Origin: Microvirga makkahensis
GTDB lineage: Bacteria; Pseudomonadota; Alphaproteobacteria; Rhizobiales; Beijerinckiaceae
Length of the DNA: 64,000 nucleotides
Direction of reading: 5' to 3'
Assembly: GCF_009830105.1 (NCBI RefSeq)
Contig: NZ_WURB01000003.1
Location: 124,001-188,000, forward strand
Under the pieces are notes generated by a model. That model did no database searches. It worked only from the letters and a program-made list of their open reading frames with translations, and had not been told where the DNA came from. Each line of letters begins with the position of its first letter. Position 1 is the first letter of the stretch. Below, in pieces: positions 1 to 10,137 of the stretch. The position numbers were made by a program, and so were the translations under genes.

Positions 1-789
1 GCCCTGCGTACGCCCGAGACAGGCTGCCCCTGGGATCTGGAGCAGGATTTTCCCTCCATTGCTCCTTACACGCTCGAGGAAGCCTATGAGGTCGTGGATG
101 CCATCGAGCGAGGCGATCTGGCCGATCTGAGGGACGAATTGGGCGATTTGCTGCTCCAGGTCGTGTTCCATGCCCGGATGGCGGAAGAACAGGGCGCCTT
201 CGCCTTTCCCGACGTGGTCGAAGCAATCACGCGCAAATTGATCCGCCGGCACCCGCATGTGTTCGGCGAGTCCGGGAATCTGGCTCCGGAACAGGTCAAA
301 ACCCTCTGGGACGCGATCAAACGGGAGGAGAAGGCGGAGCGGCGAGCGGCGCGAGAGGGGATGGGGCTGCCCTCCGAAACTCATGAGGCTGGCTTTCTCG
401 GAGGCATTCCGACGGTCCTGCCCGCTTTGACCCGCGCACAGAAGCTCACGGCGAAAGCCGCCAAGGTGGGATTCGACTGGCCCGACGCCAATCAGGTCAT
501 TGACAAAATTCACGAGGAGTTGGAGGAGGTTAAAGATGCTTCTTCAACAGGAAACAGAGATCGCATCGAGGACGAGATCGGCGATCTGCTGTTTTCGGTG
601 ACGAATCTCGCCCGTCACTTCGGCATTGATCCGGAAACGGCACTCCGGCGGACCAATGCCAAGTTCGAACGCCGCTTCGGAGCCGTCGAACAGGCGTTGG
701 AGGAGCAGGGGCGTCGTCTGAACGATGCCTCTCTCGAAGAGATGGAAGAACTCTGGGTCAGGGCCAAGACGGCGGAAAGAGAAGGCTAA
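1..789 (+). CDS. mazG: MazG nucleoside triphosphate pyrophosphohydrolase (5' end off the window)
   Basis: MazG hydrolyses (d)NTPs to the monophosphate plus pyrophosphate and is a cytosolic house-cleaning enzyme. The reading frame is open from base 1. Before the first ATG at 94 it already encodes the family N-terminus (LRTPETGCPWDLEQ, then IAPYTLEEAYEVVDAIE), so the true start lies left of the window and only a few residues are missing. Two MazG units are visible: an N-terminal one with the EEAYE and DELGDLLLQVVFHA metal-binding acidic motifs, and a C-terminal one with KIHEELEEVKDA and EDEIGDLLFSVTNLAR. The stop overlaps the end of the convergent hflX by 4 bp. Confidence 0.95.
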   Translation, partial: ALRTPETGCPWDLEQDFPSIAPYTLEEAYEVVDAIERGDLADLRDELGDLLLQVVFHARMAEEQGAFAFPDVVEAITRKLIRRHPHVFGESGNLAPEQVKTLWDAIKREEKAERRAAREGMGLPSETHEAGFLGGIPTVLPALTRAQKLTAKAAKVGFDWPDANQVIDKIHEELEEVKDASSTGNRDRIEDEIGDLLFSVTNLARHFGIDPETALRRTNAKFERRFGAVEQALEEQGRRLNDASLEEMEELWVRAKTAEREG

Positions 790-2198
790 ATCGCTTTCGC
801 GTTCTGAAAACGGTTCAGGAACCGGGGCTCCTTTCCGGATACCAGGCGAACCTGGAGGAGGGTGTGCCCGTTCTCTAGCGTGTTCCGCTCCAGGATCTCC
901 GTGTTCTCGTGAAGCCATGCAAGTCCCTGCCCGTCCTCGGGAGCGACGTCGACTTCGTAGGTTCTCCGTCCCATCGCGAGATGCTGCTCAATCGTCTCGA
1001 GAAGCTCGGGCACGCCCTCCCCGGTCAGGGCCGATATGAGGATCGGACGCCGCTCGGCACCCTTGCGATGGGATGTCGTCGCAAGGCGATCCCGGTCCTC
1101 CGCCGAGAGCAGATCGGCCTTGTTCCAGACCTCGATGATCCTCCTGGTGTCGTCGGGATCGATGCCCAGTTCCCGCAGGACCACGGCCACGTCGCCGGCC
1201 TGCGCGTCCGTTTCCCCGTGGGAAACGTCCCTGACATGCAGGAGGACGTCGGCCTCGACCACGTCCTCGAGGGTCGCGCGGAAGGCCGCGACGAGCATGG
1301 TCGGCAGATCGGAAATGAAACCCACGGTATCGGACAGGATCGCCTTCTCCCCATGAGGGAGATCGATGGCGCGGGTCGTCGGGTCTAGGGTGGCGAACAG
1401 CATGTTCTCGGCCAGGACCTCGGCACGCGTCATGCGGTTGAAGAGAGTCGACTTGCCGGCGTTCGTGTAGCCCACAAGGGCTACAATGGGGTAAGGCACC
1501 CTCCTCCGACTCGTCCGGTGCAGGGAGCGCGTCTTGACGACGCTCTCGAGGTCCCGCTCGATCCGGTTCATCCGCTCCTGGATGAGCCGGCGGTCCGCTT
1601 CGATCTGGGTTTCGCCGGGACCCCCGAGAAAGCCGAAGCCGCCGCGCTGACGTTCCAGGTGCGTCCAGGAGCGGACCAATCGCCCCTTCTGGTAGGAGAG
1701 GTGCGCCAGCTCGACCTGAAGGGTGCCCTCTTTCGTGCGTGCGCGCCGACCGAAGATTTCGAGGATCAGACCGGTTCGATCGATGACCTTCGCGCCCCAG
1801 GCCTTTTCGAGATTGCGCTGCTGAACAGGGCTGAGAGCGCAATCCATCACCACGAGGCTGATGGCCTCCGCACGAATCAGGGCCGCCAGCTCGTCCACCT
1901 TGCCTTTGCCGATATAGGTGGCCGGCCGAGGCGAGGCGAGCGGTGCGATCAGAGACCGAACGACGGAAAGGTCGATGGCGAGCGCAAGGCCAGCCGCTTC
2001 GTCCAGTCGGGCCTCCGGCGGGCGAGGATTGAATCCCTCGGCTTCCGTGTCGGCGGGGCCCGACTGACGCCTTCGTGTCAAGTAGGGGCCGATCACGAGC
2101 GTCCGAGTGCCGGCCGCGACTTCCTTTTCAGGCTCGGCCAGCCCTGCGAGACGATGCTCTCCAGGAGTGCGGGGTTCTGTCACCTCAAGCCTTTTCAC
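786..2198 (-). CDS. hflX: GTPase HflX
   Basis: HflX is a ribosome-associated GTPase that splits stalled 70S ribosomes under stress. The 470-aa product has the HflX N-terminal domain (roughly residues 60-190, including [14 protein letters not shown]), a coiled linker, and a G domain. G1 reads [16 protein letters not shown]3 DTVGFI and G4 NKAD. The N-terminal 40 residues are less conserved and the true start may be slightly internal. Its start overlaps the 3' end of hfq by 14 bp, the usual hfq-hflX arrangement, so the two are probably cotranscribed and coupled. It is convergent with mazG. Confidence 0.95.
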   Translation of the reverse strand: MKRLEVTEPRTPGEHRLAGLAEPEKEVAAGTRTLVIGPYLTRRRQSGPADTEAEGFNPRPPEARLDEAAGLALAIDLSVVRSLIAPLASPRPATYIGKGKVDELAALIRAEAISLVVMDCALSPVQQRNLEKAWGAKVIDRTGLILEIFGRRARTKEGTLQVELAHLSYQKGRLVRSWTHLERQRGGFGFLGGPGETQIEADRRLIQERMNRIERDLESVVKTRSLHRTSRRRVPYPIVALVGYTNAGKSTLFNRMTRAEVLAENMLFATLDPTTRAIDLPHGEKAILSDTVGFISDLPTMLVAAFRATLEDVVEADVLLHVRDVSHGETDAQAGDVAVVLRELGIDPDDTRRIIEVWNKADLLSAEDRDRLATTSHRKGAERRPILISALTGEGVPELLETIEQHLAMGRRTYEVDVAPEDGQGLAWLHENTEILERNTLENGHTLLQVRLVSGKEPRFLNRFQNAKAI

Positions 2199-2439
2199 CA
2201 GCCTCGTCGATCTGGTCGAACAATTGGACGGGCTGTCCAGGCATGATGGTGGAAATGGCGTGTTTGTAAACTAGCTGAGAATGTCCGTCCCTGCGCAGAA
2301 GAACGCAGAAATTGTCGAACCATGTGACGACACCTTGCAGCTTCACGCCGTTCACAAGGAATATCGTCAAGGGAATCTTTTGCTTCCGGACATAGTTAAG
2401 AAACGTGTCCTGCAGATTTTGCGCGCGATCGCCCGCCAT
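2185..2439 (-). CDS. hfq: RNA chaperone Hfq
   Basis: Hfq is the hexameric Sm-like protein that pairs small RNAs with mRNAs. The 84-aa product shows the Sm1 core (residues from [21 protein letters not shown] to the VTWFDNF segment) and the Sm2 signature ending in [10 protein letters not shown] chose the ATG at 2439 because a GAGG Shine-Dalgarno lies 7 bases upstream and the protein then begins [10 protein letters not shown], as in other alphaproteobacteria. An ATG at 2460 adds seven residues but has no such site. It is the first gene of an hfq-hflX pair, downstream of the ntr cluster. Confidence 0.95.
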   Translation of the reverse strand: MAGDRAQNLQDTFLNYVRKQKIPLTIFLVNGVKLQGVVTWFDNFCVLLRRDGHSQLVYKHAISTIMPGQPVQLFDQIDEAGEKA

Positions 2440-2623
2440 TGAGTTGCCTCGCCAGCCCATCGCCGCCGGTCTTGGCTATTGGGCCGCCTGTATTTGGTTG
2501 TCCGCAATCGTGCGGTCGTTGACCGGCACGTCTATTACAGGGCGAAGTTGACCATTCGGCAAGGGGGGCTCAGTCGATCTACCCCCTCAGGTACGAATTT
2601 TCCCGTGGATGAGCGCTGCAGAG

Positions 2624-2640
2624 GGAGCGGATCGCTCCCC
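2624..2640 (-). terminator. weak hairpin between ntrX and hfq
   Basis: A perfect 7-bp stem (GGGAGCG / CGCTCCC) with a 3-nt loop lies in the 290-bp gap downstream of ntrX. It is not followed by a T-run on the minus strand, so it is a poor intrinsic terminator and may be only a structured 3' end. I see no other gene in this gap. Confidence 0.25.
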
Positions 2641-2728
2641 CAGCGCAACAGGCACAAGGGGGAGGCTCTTCCCTGGAGCCGCCCGTCGTTCTTTGCGAAA
2701 AGCCAGATCCCCATTCTCACTCGCTATG

Positions 2729-4099
2729 CTAGCTGCCGATGCCCAGGGATTTCAGTTTCCGGTGAAGGGCGGAACGCTCCATTCCGATGAATTCGGCCGT
2801 GCGGGAAATATTGCCACTGAAGCGGGCGATCTGCGCCAGAAGGTATTCCCGCTCGAAAATCTCCCGGGCCTCCCTCAGTGGAAGACTCATGAGCTTCTCG
2901 CCCCCTGCCCCTCCGGGCGTGGTTGGAACGAGCGTCCCGATCTCGGACGGCAGCATCTCTGCCGTGACTTCGGCGTCCGGATCGCCCGAGCTCAGGATCA
3001 TCAACCGTTCGACATTGTTGCGCAGCTGGCGGACATTGCCCGGCCAGTCATGAGATTGGAGGACCGCCATGGCATCCTCTGCGATCCGACGCTTGGGCAG
3101 CCCGGTCGTAGAGGAGATTTGATCCATGAAGTATTCGATCAGCTCCGGAACGTCCTCGCGCCGCTCGGCCAAGGACGGGACACGGATCGGAATGACGCCG
3201 AGGCGATGGAACAGGTCCTCCCGGAAACTCCCTGCGGCAATCGCGCTGGGCAGATCGCGGCTGGATGAGGAGATGATACGGACATCCACATGCACGCGCG
3301 TCGTGCCGCCGACACGCTGGAAGTTCTGGTCCACCAGAACGCGCAGGATTCGATTCTGCGTTTCCCGCGGCATATCGGCGATTTCGTCGATATAGAGCGT
3401 GCCTCCGTGTGCCTCTTCCAGGGCACCGACACGGCGTCCTCCGCCCTCCCCGCCCTCGGTGCCGAACAGTTCGGCTTCCATGTTTTCCGGGGTGATCGTC
3501 GCAGCCGTCAGTACCACGAAGGGACCATTGGCCCTCGCGGACATGCCGTGAATGGTGCGAGCCGTCAGTTCCTTGCCGGAACCAGGAGCCCCCGTGATCA
3601 GGATGCGCGCATTCGTGGGCGCCGCCCTCTCCACCGCTTGCCGCAGCTGGTTGATGACGATGGATTTCCCCGCAATTCGGTTCGCCTGAATGGAGCGCGA
3701 GCGCAGATCCCGCACCTCCCGTTTGAGGCGTGAGGCCTCCAAGGCCCGCTCGGCAACGAGGACGAGCCGGTCCGCCTTGAACGGCTTCTCAATGAAATCG
3801 TAAGCTCCGGCCTTGATGGCTGAAACCGCAGTTTCGATGTTGCCATGCCCCGAGATCATGACGATAGGCAGATCCGGGTGCTGACCCTTGACGATCTCCA
3901 GCACCTGGAGCCCGTCGAGGCGGCTGCCTTGCAGCCAGATGTCCAGAAATACGAGATGCGGCCGCCGCGCCTCGATGGCCGCCAGAGCCTCGTCCGACGT
4001 TCCTGCCGTGCGGGTGCGGTGCCCTTCGTCCTCCAGAATGCCAGCCACCAGCTCGCGAATGTCGATTTCGTCGTCAACGACGAGGATGTCAGCGCTCAT
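2729..4099 (-). CDS. ntrX: Nitrogen-associated response regulator NtrX (AAA+ type)
   Basis: NtrX is the response regulator partner of the membrane kinase NtrY and controls nitrogen, redox and envelope genes. The 456-aa protein has an N-terminal receiver (acidic pocket VVDDE, phospho-Asp in VFLDIWLQG, Lys in EKPFK), an AAA+ domain (Walker A GAPGSGKE, Walker B LYIDEIADMP) and a Fis-type helix-turn-helix at the C-terminus (GNISRTAEFIGMERSALHRK). The GAFTGA sigma-54 contact loop is absent: after ELFG the sequence is TEGGEGGGRRVGALEEA, so classical sigma-54 activation is unlikely. I start at MSADILVVDDE (4099), whose ATGA overlaps the ntrY stop. The longer frame adds 27 unconserved residues. Confidence 0.93.
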   Translation of the reverse strand: MSADILVVDDEIDIRELVAGILEDEGHRTRTAGTSDEALAAIEARRPHLVFLDIWLQGSRLDGLQVLEIVKGQHPDLPIVMISGHGNIETAVSAIKAGAYDFIEKPFKADRLVLVAERALEASRLKREVRDLRSRSIQANRIAGKSIVINQLRQAVERAAPTNARILITGAPGSGKELTARTIHGMSARANGPFVVLTAATITPENMEAELFGTEGGEGGGRRVGALEEAHGGTLYIDEIADMPRETQNRILRVLVDQNFQRVGGTTRVHVDVRIISSSSRDLPSAIAAGSFREDLFHRLGVIPIRVPSLAERREDVPELIEYFMDQISSTTGLPKRRIAEDAMAVLQSHDWPGNVRQLRNNVERLMILSSGDPDAEVTAEMLPSEIGTLVPTTPGGAGGEKLMSLPLREAREIFEREYLLAQIARFSGNISRTAEFIGMERSALHRKLKSLGIGS

Positions 4100-6411
4100 A
4101 AACTTGCCCTGCGAGTTTCGTTGCGCTCCGAGGCGGCATGCGTCTCTTCCGCTGCAACGTGCTTGATCTTCGGGATCCACATGCGAACCTGCCCACCCCG
4201 TCCCGCGGGATTGTCGACGAGATCCATGCCACCCCCATGGTCTTCCAGGATTTTCGCGACGATCGGGAGCCCCAATCCGGTGCCACCCTCTCGGGTCGTC
4301 ATATAAGGCTCCAGCAATCGCTGGCGCCCCTCTACCGGAAAGCCTTTGCCGTTGTCGGTCACTGCCAGAATTAGGAAATCCGGATGAGTATCGTCCAAAG
4401 TCACCGTGATCTGCGGCTGGCCGCGCTTGTCTTCCGGCACGGCGGCAATCGCTTCAGTGGCGTTCTTGACGATGTTGGTCACCGCCTGCGAAATCAGTCG
4501 CCTGTCGAAGGGTGCGATCACGCGACCTTCGGGGAGCTGATCGAGGAATTCGATCTCGGGGTGTGCGATCCGCATCATGAATACTACCTGGCGGATCGTT
4601 TCCGCCAGGTCTTCCTGTCCGATGGCGGGTTTAGGCATGCGAGCGAAGGACGAGAACTCGTCGACCATTCGTTTGATGTCGTCGACCTGCCGCACGATTG
4701 TATCGGTGCACTGATCGAACACCTCCCGATCGGTGGTGATGACCTTGCCGTATTTTCTCCTGATCCGCTCGGCGGAGAGCTGGATCGGCGTCAGCGGATT
4801 CTTGATCTCGTGCGCGATCCGCCGAGCCACGTCGGCCCAAGCGGAGGTGCGCTGCGCCAGAACGAGATCCGTAATGTCGTCAAGGGTGATGACAAGCTCC
4901 CGCCTGTCATCACGGGTCTGCTCGCTCGTGACGCGTACGTTGATGGTCCTCTCTCGCCCTTTCCGGGAAATCTGGATCTGATCCTGCATGAGCCGCTGGC
5001 GCCCCTGGATCATCTCCAGAACGAGCTGGGTGACCTCCGGCAGCACCTCCGTGACCTGGCGGCCGACCAGTTTCTCCCGCGGCGTCTGTAGCAGGGCCTC
5101 GGTCGAGGGGTTGACGATCGTGATCGTGCCGCGCGCGTTGATGCCGATCACACCCGCGGAAACACCTGCCAGAACCGCCTCGGTGAAGCGCCGCCTGCTG
5201 TCGATGAGTTCGCTTGCGGCCGTCAGGCCGTCGTGCTGCCGGCGCAGTTCGGAGGTCATCTTGTTGAAGGTCTCGCCCAGGTGGCCCAGGTCGCCCTCGC
5301 TGCGCTTCACCGGGACCTGCACATAAAAGTTTCCGGTCGCCACCTGGTCCGTCGCATGGATCAGGCGGCGGATGGGCGCGACGAGCCGGTTGGCGAAATT
5401 CAGTCCGAACCAGATCGCGGAGAGGAGCACTGTCAGAGCGATGAGGGTGAACATGGACGCGAAGGCAAACTGTATGCCCGCTTTCTTCTGGTCGAAGGCT
5501 TCGTAATAGGCAACGCCGGCCTCTGCAATCGGCGGGAATGAGAGAGCGCCTGGATCGACCTCGCGCGCAATGTAGAGAATGCGCCCGTTGTGTGCTTCGA
5601 GCTTGAGGACGGACACCACGACATTGCCCGTCCTCGGAAACAGACACCATGGCTCCTGGCCGTTGGCATCCTGCAAATCCGCGACTTTTGGCTCGGGAAT
5701 GCCTTCAAGCCTCTTGAGCTCGATCCTTTCGACGACCGTGCCATCCGGCTCTAGAATCATAACCAAAGGGAAGCTCAGCGCCACCGAGCGGTAGTTCATG
5801 TATTCGCGGAACAGTCTCCGGTCAGCATCATACATGACCTTCGCCCGGTTCAGATCGAGAGCCATCAGGTTGGTTTCGCGCGCGAGCATCCGGCACTGCA
5901 TTTCCCGGTAGGCTCGCGCGACCTCGACCGTGTTGTACATGAGTTCGCGGATCTTGCCCGTGAACCAGGGGTCGAGGCCGCGCTCGAGGGTCACTGTCGC
6001 CACACCGGCCACCAGAATCGCGGGGAGGACGGCCACGAGGCTGAACAGCCCGACGATCCTCACATGAAGGCCGGCGGCGGCTGCCCCTGCCCGATGCTCG
6101 CGCACGAGCTTACGCGCCTGCCACGCGACGATGCCGAGAAGCAGGGTGATCAGGAGTCCGTTGATGACGAACATCCCGATCACCACGTTGTTCGTCGGCA
6201 GGATCGGGGTTGCGCCGGATAGCACCAGGAAGGTGGTCAGGGCCGACCCCAGGGCCGCCAGCACTGCGCCGTAGCCCAGCCAGCCAAGGCTGCCCTGGGC
6301 AGGTTCCGCCGCTTGGCGCTGTTCGTGAATGCTCTGCTCGGTCAAGACGTGAGGCCCCGCAAACCCGGGTGCCTCCCGTGCAGCACCCTTTGGAGGGTGA
6401 TGCACCAACAC
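4096..6411 (-). CDS. ntrY: Nitrogen-regulation membrane sensor kinase NtrY
   Basis: NtrY is the inner-membrane histidine kinase that phosphorylates NtrX. The 771-aa product has several N-terminal membrane segments (around residues 45-70, 80-98, 120-145 and 320-345), an extracytoplasmic sensor portion between them, a HAMP domain (FANRLVAPIRRLIHATDQV), a PAS domain, a HisKA site ([22 protein letters not shown]) and a HATPase_c domain (N box VKNATEAI, G1 TDNGKGF, G2 GGTGLGLPIV). The start is uncertain because the first 25 residues are poorly typical. It is translationally coupled to ntrX by a 4-bp overlap and lies 32 bp after ntrC. Confidence 0.93.
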   Translation of the reverse strand: MLVHHPPKGAAREAPGFAGPHVLTEQSIHEQRQAAEPAQGSLGWLGYGAVLAALGSALTTFLVLSGATPILPTNNVVIGMFVINGLLITLLLGIVAWQARKLVREHRAGAAAAGLHVRIVGLFSLVAVLPAILVAGVATVTLERGLDPWFTGKIRELMYNTVEVARAYREMQCRMLARETNLMALDLNRAKVMYDADRRLFREYMNYRSVALSFPLVMILEPDGTVVERIELKRLEGIPEPKVADLQDANGQEPWCLFPRTGNVVVSVLKLEAHNGRILYIAREVDPGALSFPPIAEAGVAYYEAFDQKKAGIQFAFASMFTLIALTVLLSAIWFGLNFANRLVAPIRRLIHATDQVATGNFYVQVPVKRSEGDLGHLGETFNKMTSELRRQHDGLTAASELIDSRRRFTEAVLAGVSAGVIGINARGTITIVNPSTEALLQTPREKLVGRQVTEVLPEVTQLVLEMIQGRQRLMQDQIQISRKGRERTINVRVTSEQTRDDRRELVITLDDITDLVLAQRTSAWADVARRIAHEIKNPLTPIQLSAERIRRKYGKVITTDREVFDQCTDTIVRQVDDIKRMVDEFSSFARMPKPAIGQEDLAETIRQVVFMMRIAHPEIEFLDQLPEGRVIAPFDRRLISQAVTNIVKNATEAIAAVPEDKRGQPQITVTLDDTHPDFLILAVTDNGKGFPVEGRQRLLEPYMTTREGGTGLGLPIVAKILEDHGGGMDLVDNPAGRGGQVRMWIPKIKHVAAEETHAASERNETRRASL

Positions 6412-6443
6412 AACACTGTGGTCAAATTATTACAGCTGCCGAA

Positions 6444-7907
6444 TCAGGAGCGATTGGTCCTGACCACCATCAGCTCCAGGTCTCGCACCTTCTTGCGCAA
6501 GGTATTGCGGTTGACCCCCAGGAGTTCGGCGGCGCGAATCTGGTTCCCTCTGGTTGCGGCAAGGGCGGCTCCGATCAACGGTCCTTCGATCTCCCGCAGG
6601 ATGCGATGGTAGAGACCGGGAGGGGGCAGGCTGTCGCGGAACCCCGAGAAATACTCCGCCAAGTGGCGTTCGACCGCTTCCGAGAGCCCCTCGGGATTCT
6701 GGTGGGCCTGGGCGGCTGGCTTGCCTGCAGGCTGGGACAACAGAAGAGGCTGAGGATCGAGTTCCGCATCGATGATGGCGCCGGTGATCGTATCCTGAGG
6801 ATACAGGGCGGCCAGGCGGCGAACGAGATTCTCCAGTTCCCGGACGTTCCCGGGCCAGCGGTACCGCTTCAGGCGGTCCATGGCCTCGGCGTCGAGCTGC
6901 TTGCGAGGAAGCCCCTCCTTTTCCACAAGTGAGAAGAAGTGCCGCACGAGATCGGGAATGTCTTCGACCCTCTCGCGCAAGGGGGGCAGGCGCAGAGGAA
7001 CGACGTTGAGACGAAAGTAAAGGTCTTCCCTGAAGAGCCCCTGCTGAATGAGGACCCGCAGATCCTTGTTCGTCGCCGCGACGATGCGGACATTGGTCTT
7101 GATGGGCACCCTGCCGCCCACCGTCGTGTATTCGCCTTGCTGGAGCACCCGCAGGAGGCGTGTCTGCGCCTCCATGGGCATGTCGCCGATCTCGTCCAGG
7201 AAGAGCGTGCCGCCCTCAGCCTGCTCGAAGCGGCCGGTATTGCGCGCCGTTGCTCCGGTGAACGCCCCCTTCTCGTGTCCGAAGAGCTCGGATTCGATCA
7301 GTTCGCGCGGAATGGCGGCCATGTTCACGGCGACAAACGGCCCCTGGCGGCGCTTGCCGTAATCGTGCAGGGCCTTGGCTACGAGTTCCTTGCCGGTGCC
7401 CGATTCGCCTGTGATCATCACGGTCAGGTCCGTCGCCATCAGGCGGGCCAGGGCCCGATAGATCTCCTGCATGGCATGGGAGCGCCCGACCAGGGGAATG
7501 TCCTCGCTCTCGACAGGGGTGGCGGCAAGCGCGGCCGTTCGAGGACGCGAGAGCGCGCGCCCTACGACCGCGACCAGTTCCTTGAGATCGAAAGGCTTCG
7601 GCAGATATTCGTACGCACCTCGCTCGGACGCCTTGATCGCCGTCATGAACGTGTTCTGCGCGCTCATGACAATGATGGGAATCTCTGGCCGCAGTTTCTT
7701 GATCCGTGGAAGCAGGTCAAAGGCATTCTCGTCGGGCATCATCACGTCGGTGATGACGATGTCGCCCTCACCCTGCGCGATCCAACGCCAGAGCGTCGCC
7801 GCATTGCTGGTGGAGCGAACCTCATATCCGGCTCTGGACAGGGCCTGATTCAAGACAGTCCGAATGGCCGCATCGTCATCCGCGAGAAGGATTTGTCCGC
7901 TTGGCAT
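6444..7907 (-). CDS. ntrC: Nitrogen regulation response regulator NtrC (NR(I))
   Basis: NtrC is the sigma-54 enhancer-binding protein that turns on nitrogen-scavenging genes when phosphorylated by NtrB. The 487-aa protein has a receiver domain (LLADDD, phospho-Asp in [10 protein letters not shown], Lys in LPKPFD), an AAA+ domain with Walker A GESGTGKE, an intact GAFTGA sigma-54 contact loop ([11 protein letters not shown]) and Walker [11 protein letters not shown], and a C-terminal Fis-type helix-turn-helix ([20 protein letters not shown]). It follows ntrB by 9 bp and precedes ntrY, the standard alphaproteobacterial dusB-ntrBC-ntrYX operon. Confidence 0.97.
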   Translation of the reverse strand: MPSGQILLADDDAAIRTVLNQALSRAGYEVRSTSNAATLWRWIAQGEGDIVITDVMMPDENAFDLLPRIKKLRPEIPIIVMSAQNTFMTAIKASERGAYEYLPKPFDLKELVAVVGRALSRPRTAALAATPVESEDIPLVGRSHAMQEIYRALARLMATDLTVMITGESGTGKELVAKALHDYGKRRQGPFVAVNMAAIPRELIESELFGHEKGAFTGATARNTGRFEQAEGGTLFLDEIGDMPMEAQTRLLRVLQQGEYTTVGGRVPIKTNVRIVAATNKDLRVLIQQGLFREDLYFRLNVVPLRLPPLRERVEDIPDLVRHFFSLVEKEGLPRKQLDAEAMDRLKRYRWPGNVRELENLVRRLAALYPQDTITGAIIDAELDPQPLLLSQPAGKPAAQAHQNPEGLSEAVERHLAEYFSGFRDSLPPPGLYHRILREIEGPLIGAALAATRGNQIRAAELLGVNRNTLRKKVRDLELMVVRTNRS

Positions 7908-7916
7908 GTCTTGGCC

Positions 7917-9017
7917 TCACATGTCGGCATCGATTCCCGGAAGGGCGCGATGCATGGGTAGGAGAACTCGAAAGGTCGTCCGTCTCGGCGCCGGGTCGCA
8001 TTCGATGATGCCTCCGTGATCGCCGACAATCTTGGCCACCAGAGCAAGGCCCAGGCCGCTGCCCTGAACCTTCGTGGTGACGAAGGGATCGAAAAGATCG
8101 CTCATCAACTCAGCAGGAATTCCGGGGCCGTTGTCGCTGACGCTGAGCTCGATCGGCAGGCTCACCCGCTCCTGAGAGCCCGGCACCTGCAGCCTGACGC
8201 CGGTCCGGAACGCGGTCGACAAGGTGATTTCCCCGTCGGTCGCATCAATCCCGATGGCTTCGGCAGCATTCTTCACGAGGTTCAGGATGACCTGGATCAG
8301 CTGATCTCTGTTGCCGAGCACGGGCGGCAAGGAGGGGTCGTAGTTCTCGACGAAGCGGATATGTCGGGCAAAGCCGGATTGGGCGAGGCGCTTCACATGA
8401 TCGAGCACGCCGTGGATGTTCACGGGACCGCGCTCGACCGGCCGCTCGTCGCCGAAGAGCTCCATGCGCTCGACGAGCTTCACGATCCTGTCCGTTTCGT
8501 CGCAGATCAGCCGGGTCAGGAGCCTGTCACCCTCGTCCGCCGATTGCTCGAGGAGTTGCGCGGCACCGCGAATGCCCGAAAGCGGATTCTTGATCTCGTG
8601 CGCCAGCAGCGCACCGAGCGCCGTGATCGATCTGGCCGCTCCGCGATGAGTGAGCTGCCGGTTCATTTTGTCGGCGATGGTGCGCTCCTGAAGCATCACC
8701 ACCACGTTGTCGCTGGCGTCGCCCAGAGGGGTTGCGAACACATCCACGATCCGTTCGGTGCCGAGGCGGGGAGTGCCGATGTCGACACGATGCTCGCTGA
8801 CGCTCGCCCCTCTTTTCCGGACCTCCTCCACAAGGGATGAGACCGGAGAGCCGAACGGCAGGAAATCGGTGAGCTTCTGGCGCTGCAACATGCGCAGGCT
8901 CGCATCGAAGAAGGCCTCAGCTGCCGTATTGGCATGAACGATGCTGTATCCCGGACCGATCGTCAGCACGGGCAAAGGCAGTGCGTTCACGATGAGATCG
9001 TTGATCGTCACTGTCAT
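7917..9017 (-). CDS. ntrB: Nitrogen regulation histidine kinase/phosphatase NtrB (NR(II))
   Basis: NtrB is the cytosolic kinase and phosphatase of NtrC, normally gated by PII proteins. The 366-aa protein has an N-terminal PAS domain (roughly residues 10-125), a HisKA site ([22 protein letters not shown]) and a HATPase_c domain ([28 protein letters not shown]). It has no membrane segment. Its start overlaps the stop of dusB by 4 bp and ntrC follows 9 bp downstream, so the genes are coupled. Confidence 0.96.
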   Translation of the reverse strand: MTVTINDLIVNALPLPVLTIGPGYSIVHANTAAEAFFDASLRMLQRQKLTDFLPFGSPVSSLVEEVRKRGASVSEHRVDIGTPRLGTERIVDVFATPLGDASDNVVVMLQERTIADKMNRQLTHRGAARSITALGALLAHEIKNPLSGIRGAAQLLEQSADEGDRLLTRLICDETDRIVKLVERMELFGDERPVERGPVNIHGVLDHVKRLAQSGFARHIRFVENYDPSLPPVLGNRDQLIQVILNLVKNAAEAIGIDATDGEITLSTAFRTGVRLQVPGSQERVSLPIELSVSDNGPGIPAELMSDLFDPFVTTKVQGSGLGLALVAKIVGDHGGIIECDPAPRRTTFRVLLPMHRALPGIDADM

Positions 9018-10030
9018 GCCGCCTTCCGAGCCCGGTCAATGTAAAGGGAGCGCAGCAGCGACACGACCCTGCCCGGATCGTCCGAGGTGACCAGCTCGGT
9101 TCGAATGTCCTGAGGCACGCGGAAACCGGCTTCAGCCGCTGCGTCGGCATAGGCCGCCAGATGCTTGCGGGCGTGCCGGATACCGACCTTGACACCGTAG
9201 AGCGAGAGCAGTCCCTCATAATGCTCCAGCGCCAATTCCGTCTTTTCGGCTGGACTCGGCTCGGGGATCGCTTCTCCCTGGAGGGCAGCGCCGATCTGGC
9301 CGACGATCCAGGGGCGGCCGACAGCCGAACGACCGATCATGACGGCTCCGGCCTTCGAGAGGGCAAGGCACTTACGAGCATCTTCGAGCGAGCCGATATC
9401 GCCATTGGCGATCACAGGAATGCCGACCGCCTCGGCAACGGGGGCAATGGCGGCCCAATCTGCCTGACCTTTATAGAATTGCTGCCGTGTTCGGCCATGG
9501 ACCGTCACCGCTCGAACGCCGAGAGCTTCGGCGCGTCGGGCGAGTTCCGGGGCATTCAGGGAGGCATGATCCCATCCGAGCCGCATCTTCACGGTGACGG
9601 GAACCGAGGCGGCCTGGACGGTTGCTTCGATCAGGCGGCACGCATGGTCGAGATCCCTCATCAGAGCCGATCCCGAATAGCCTCCGATGACGCGCTTGGC
9701 CGGGCAGCCCATGTTGATATCGATGATACGGGCCCCTGCCGCCTCCGCGACCTTGGCTCCTTCCGCCATCCAGCGAGGCTCGCATCCTGCCAGCTGCACG
9801 ACATGAGGCTCGATTCCAGACCCTTCGGCCCTGAGTGTCGCCTCTTCGGAGCCTTGAACGAGTTCGTCGGATGCGACCATTTCGGATATGACGAGCCCTG
9901 CCCCCAGGCGCTTCGCAATGCGCCGGAAGGCTGCGTCCGTAACCCCGGAAAGCGGCGCAAGGATCGCAGGTGCAGCGACCTTGACTGGCCCAACCCGCAT
10001 GTTCTCGCCTATTTTTTGAACAAGTTCCAT
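9014..10030 (-). CDS. dusB: tRNA-dihydrouridine synthase DusB (NifR3 family)
   Basis: DusB is an FMN enzyme that reduces specific uridines of tRNA to dihydrouridine. The sequence shows the TIM-barrel signatures [15 protein letters not shown], the catalytic-Cys motif [16 protein letters not shown], the HGRTRQQFY motif and the phosphate-binding VIANGDIGS and GRSAVGRPW. An ATG at 10000 with a GGCGAGA just upstream would give a protein starting MRVGPVK and is a good alternative to the longer start used here. It is the first gene of the nif/ntr operon and is divergent from ispDF, so the nitrogen operon promoter should lie in the 100 bp between them. Confidence 0.94.
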   Translation of the reverse strand: MELVQKIGENMRVGPVKVAAPAILAPLSGVTDAAFRRIAKRLGAGLVISEMVASDELVQGSEEATLRAEGSGIEPHVVQLAGCEPRWMAEGAKVAEAAGARIIDINMGCPAKRVIGGYSGSALMRDLDHACRLIEATVQAASVPVTVKMRLGWDHASLNAPELARRAEALGVRAVTVHGRTRQQFYKGQADWAAIAPVAEAVGIPVIANGDIGSLEDARKCLALSKAGAVMIGRSAVGRPWIVGQIGAALQGEAIPEPSPAEKTELALEHYEGLLSLYGVKVGIRHARKHLAAYADAAAEAGFRVPQDIRTELVTSDDPGRVVSLLRSLYIDRARKAA

Positions 10031-10137
10031 TGTGCCTATTTACTAGCCATTGTCGCGCAGAGCGCAAGACCCGTCAGGGAGATTTGCCTTATTTTCTGGT
10101 CGCGCTAAGGAGAACACATGCCGTGGAGAGCCACCTG

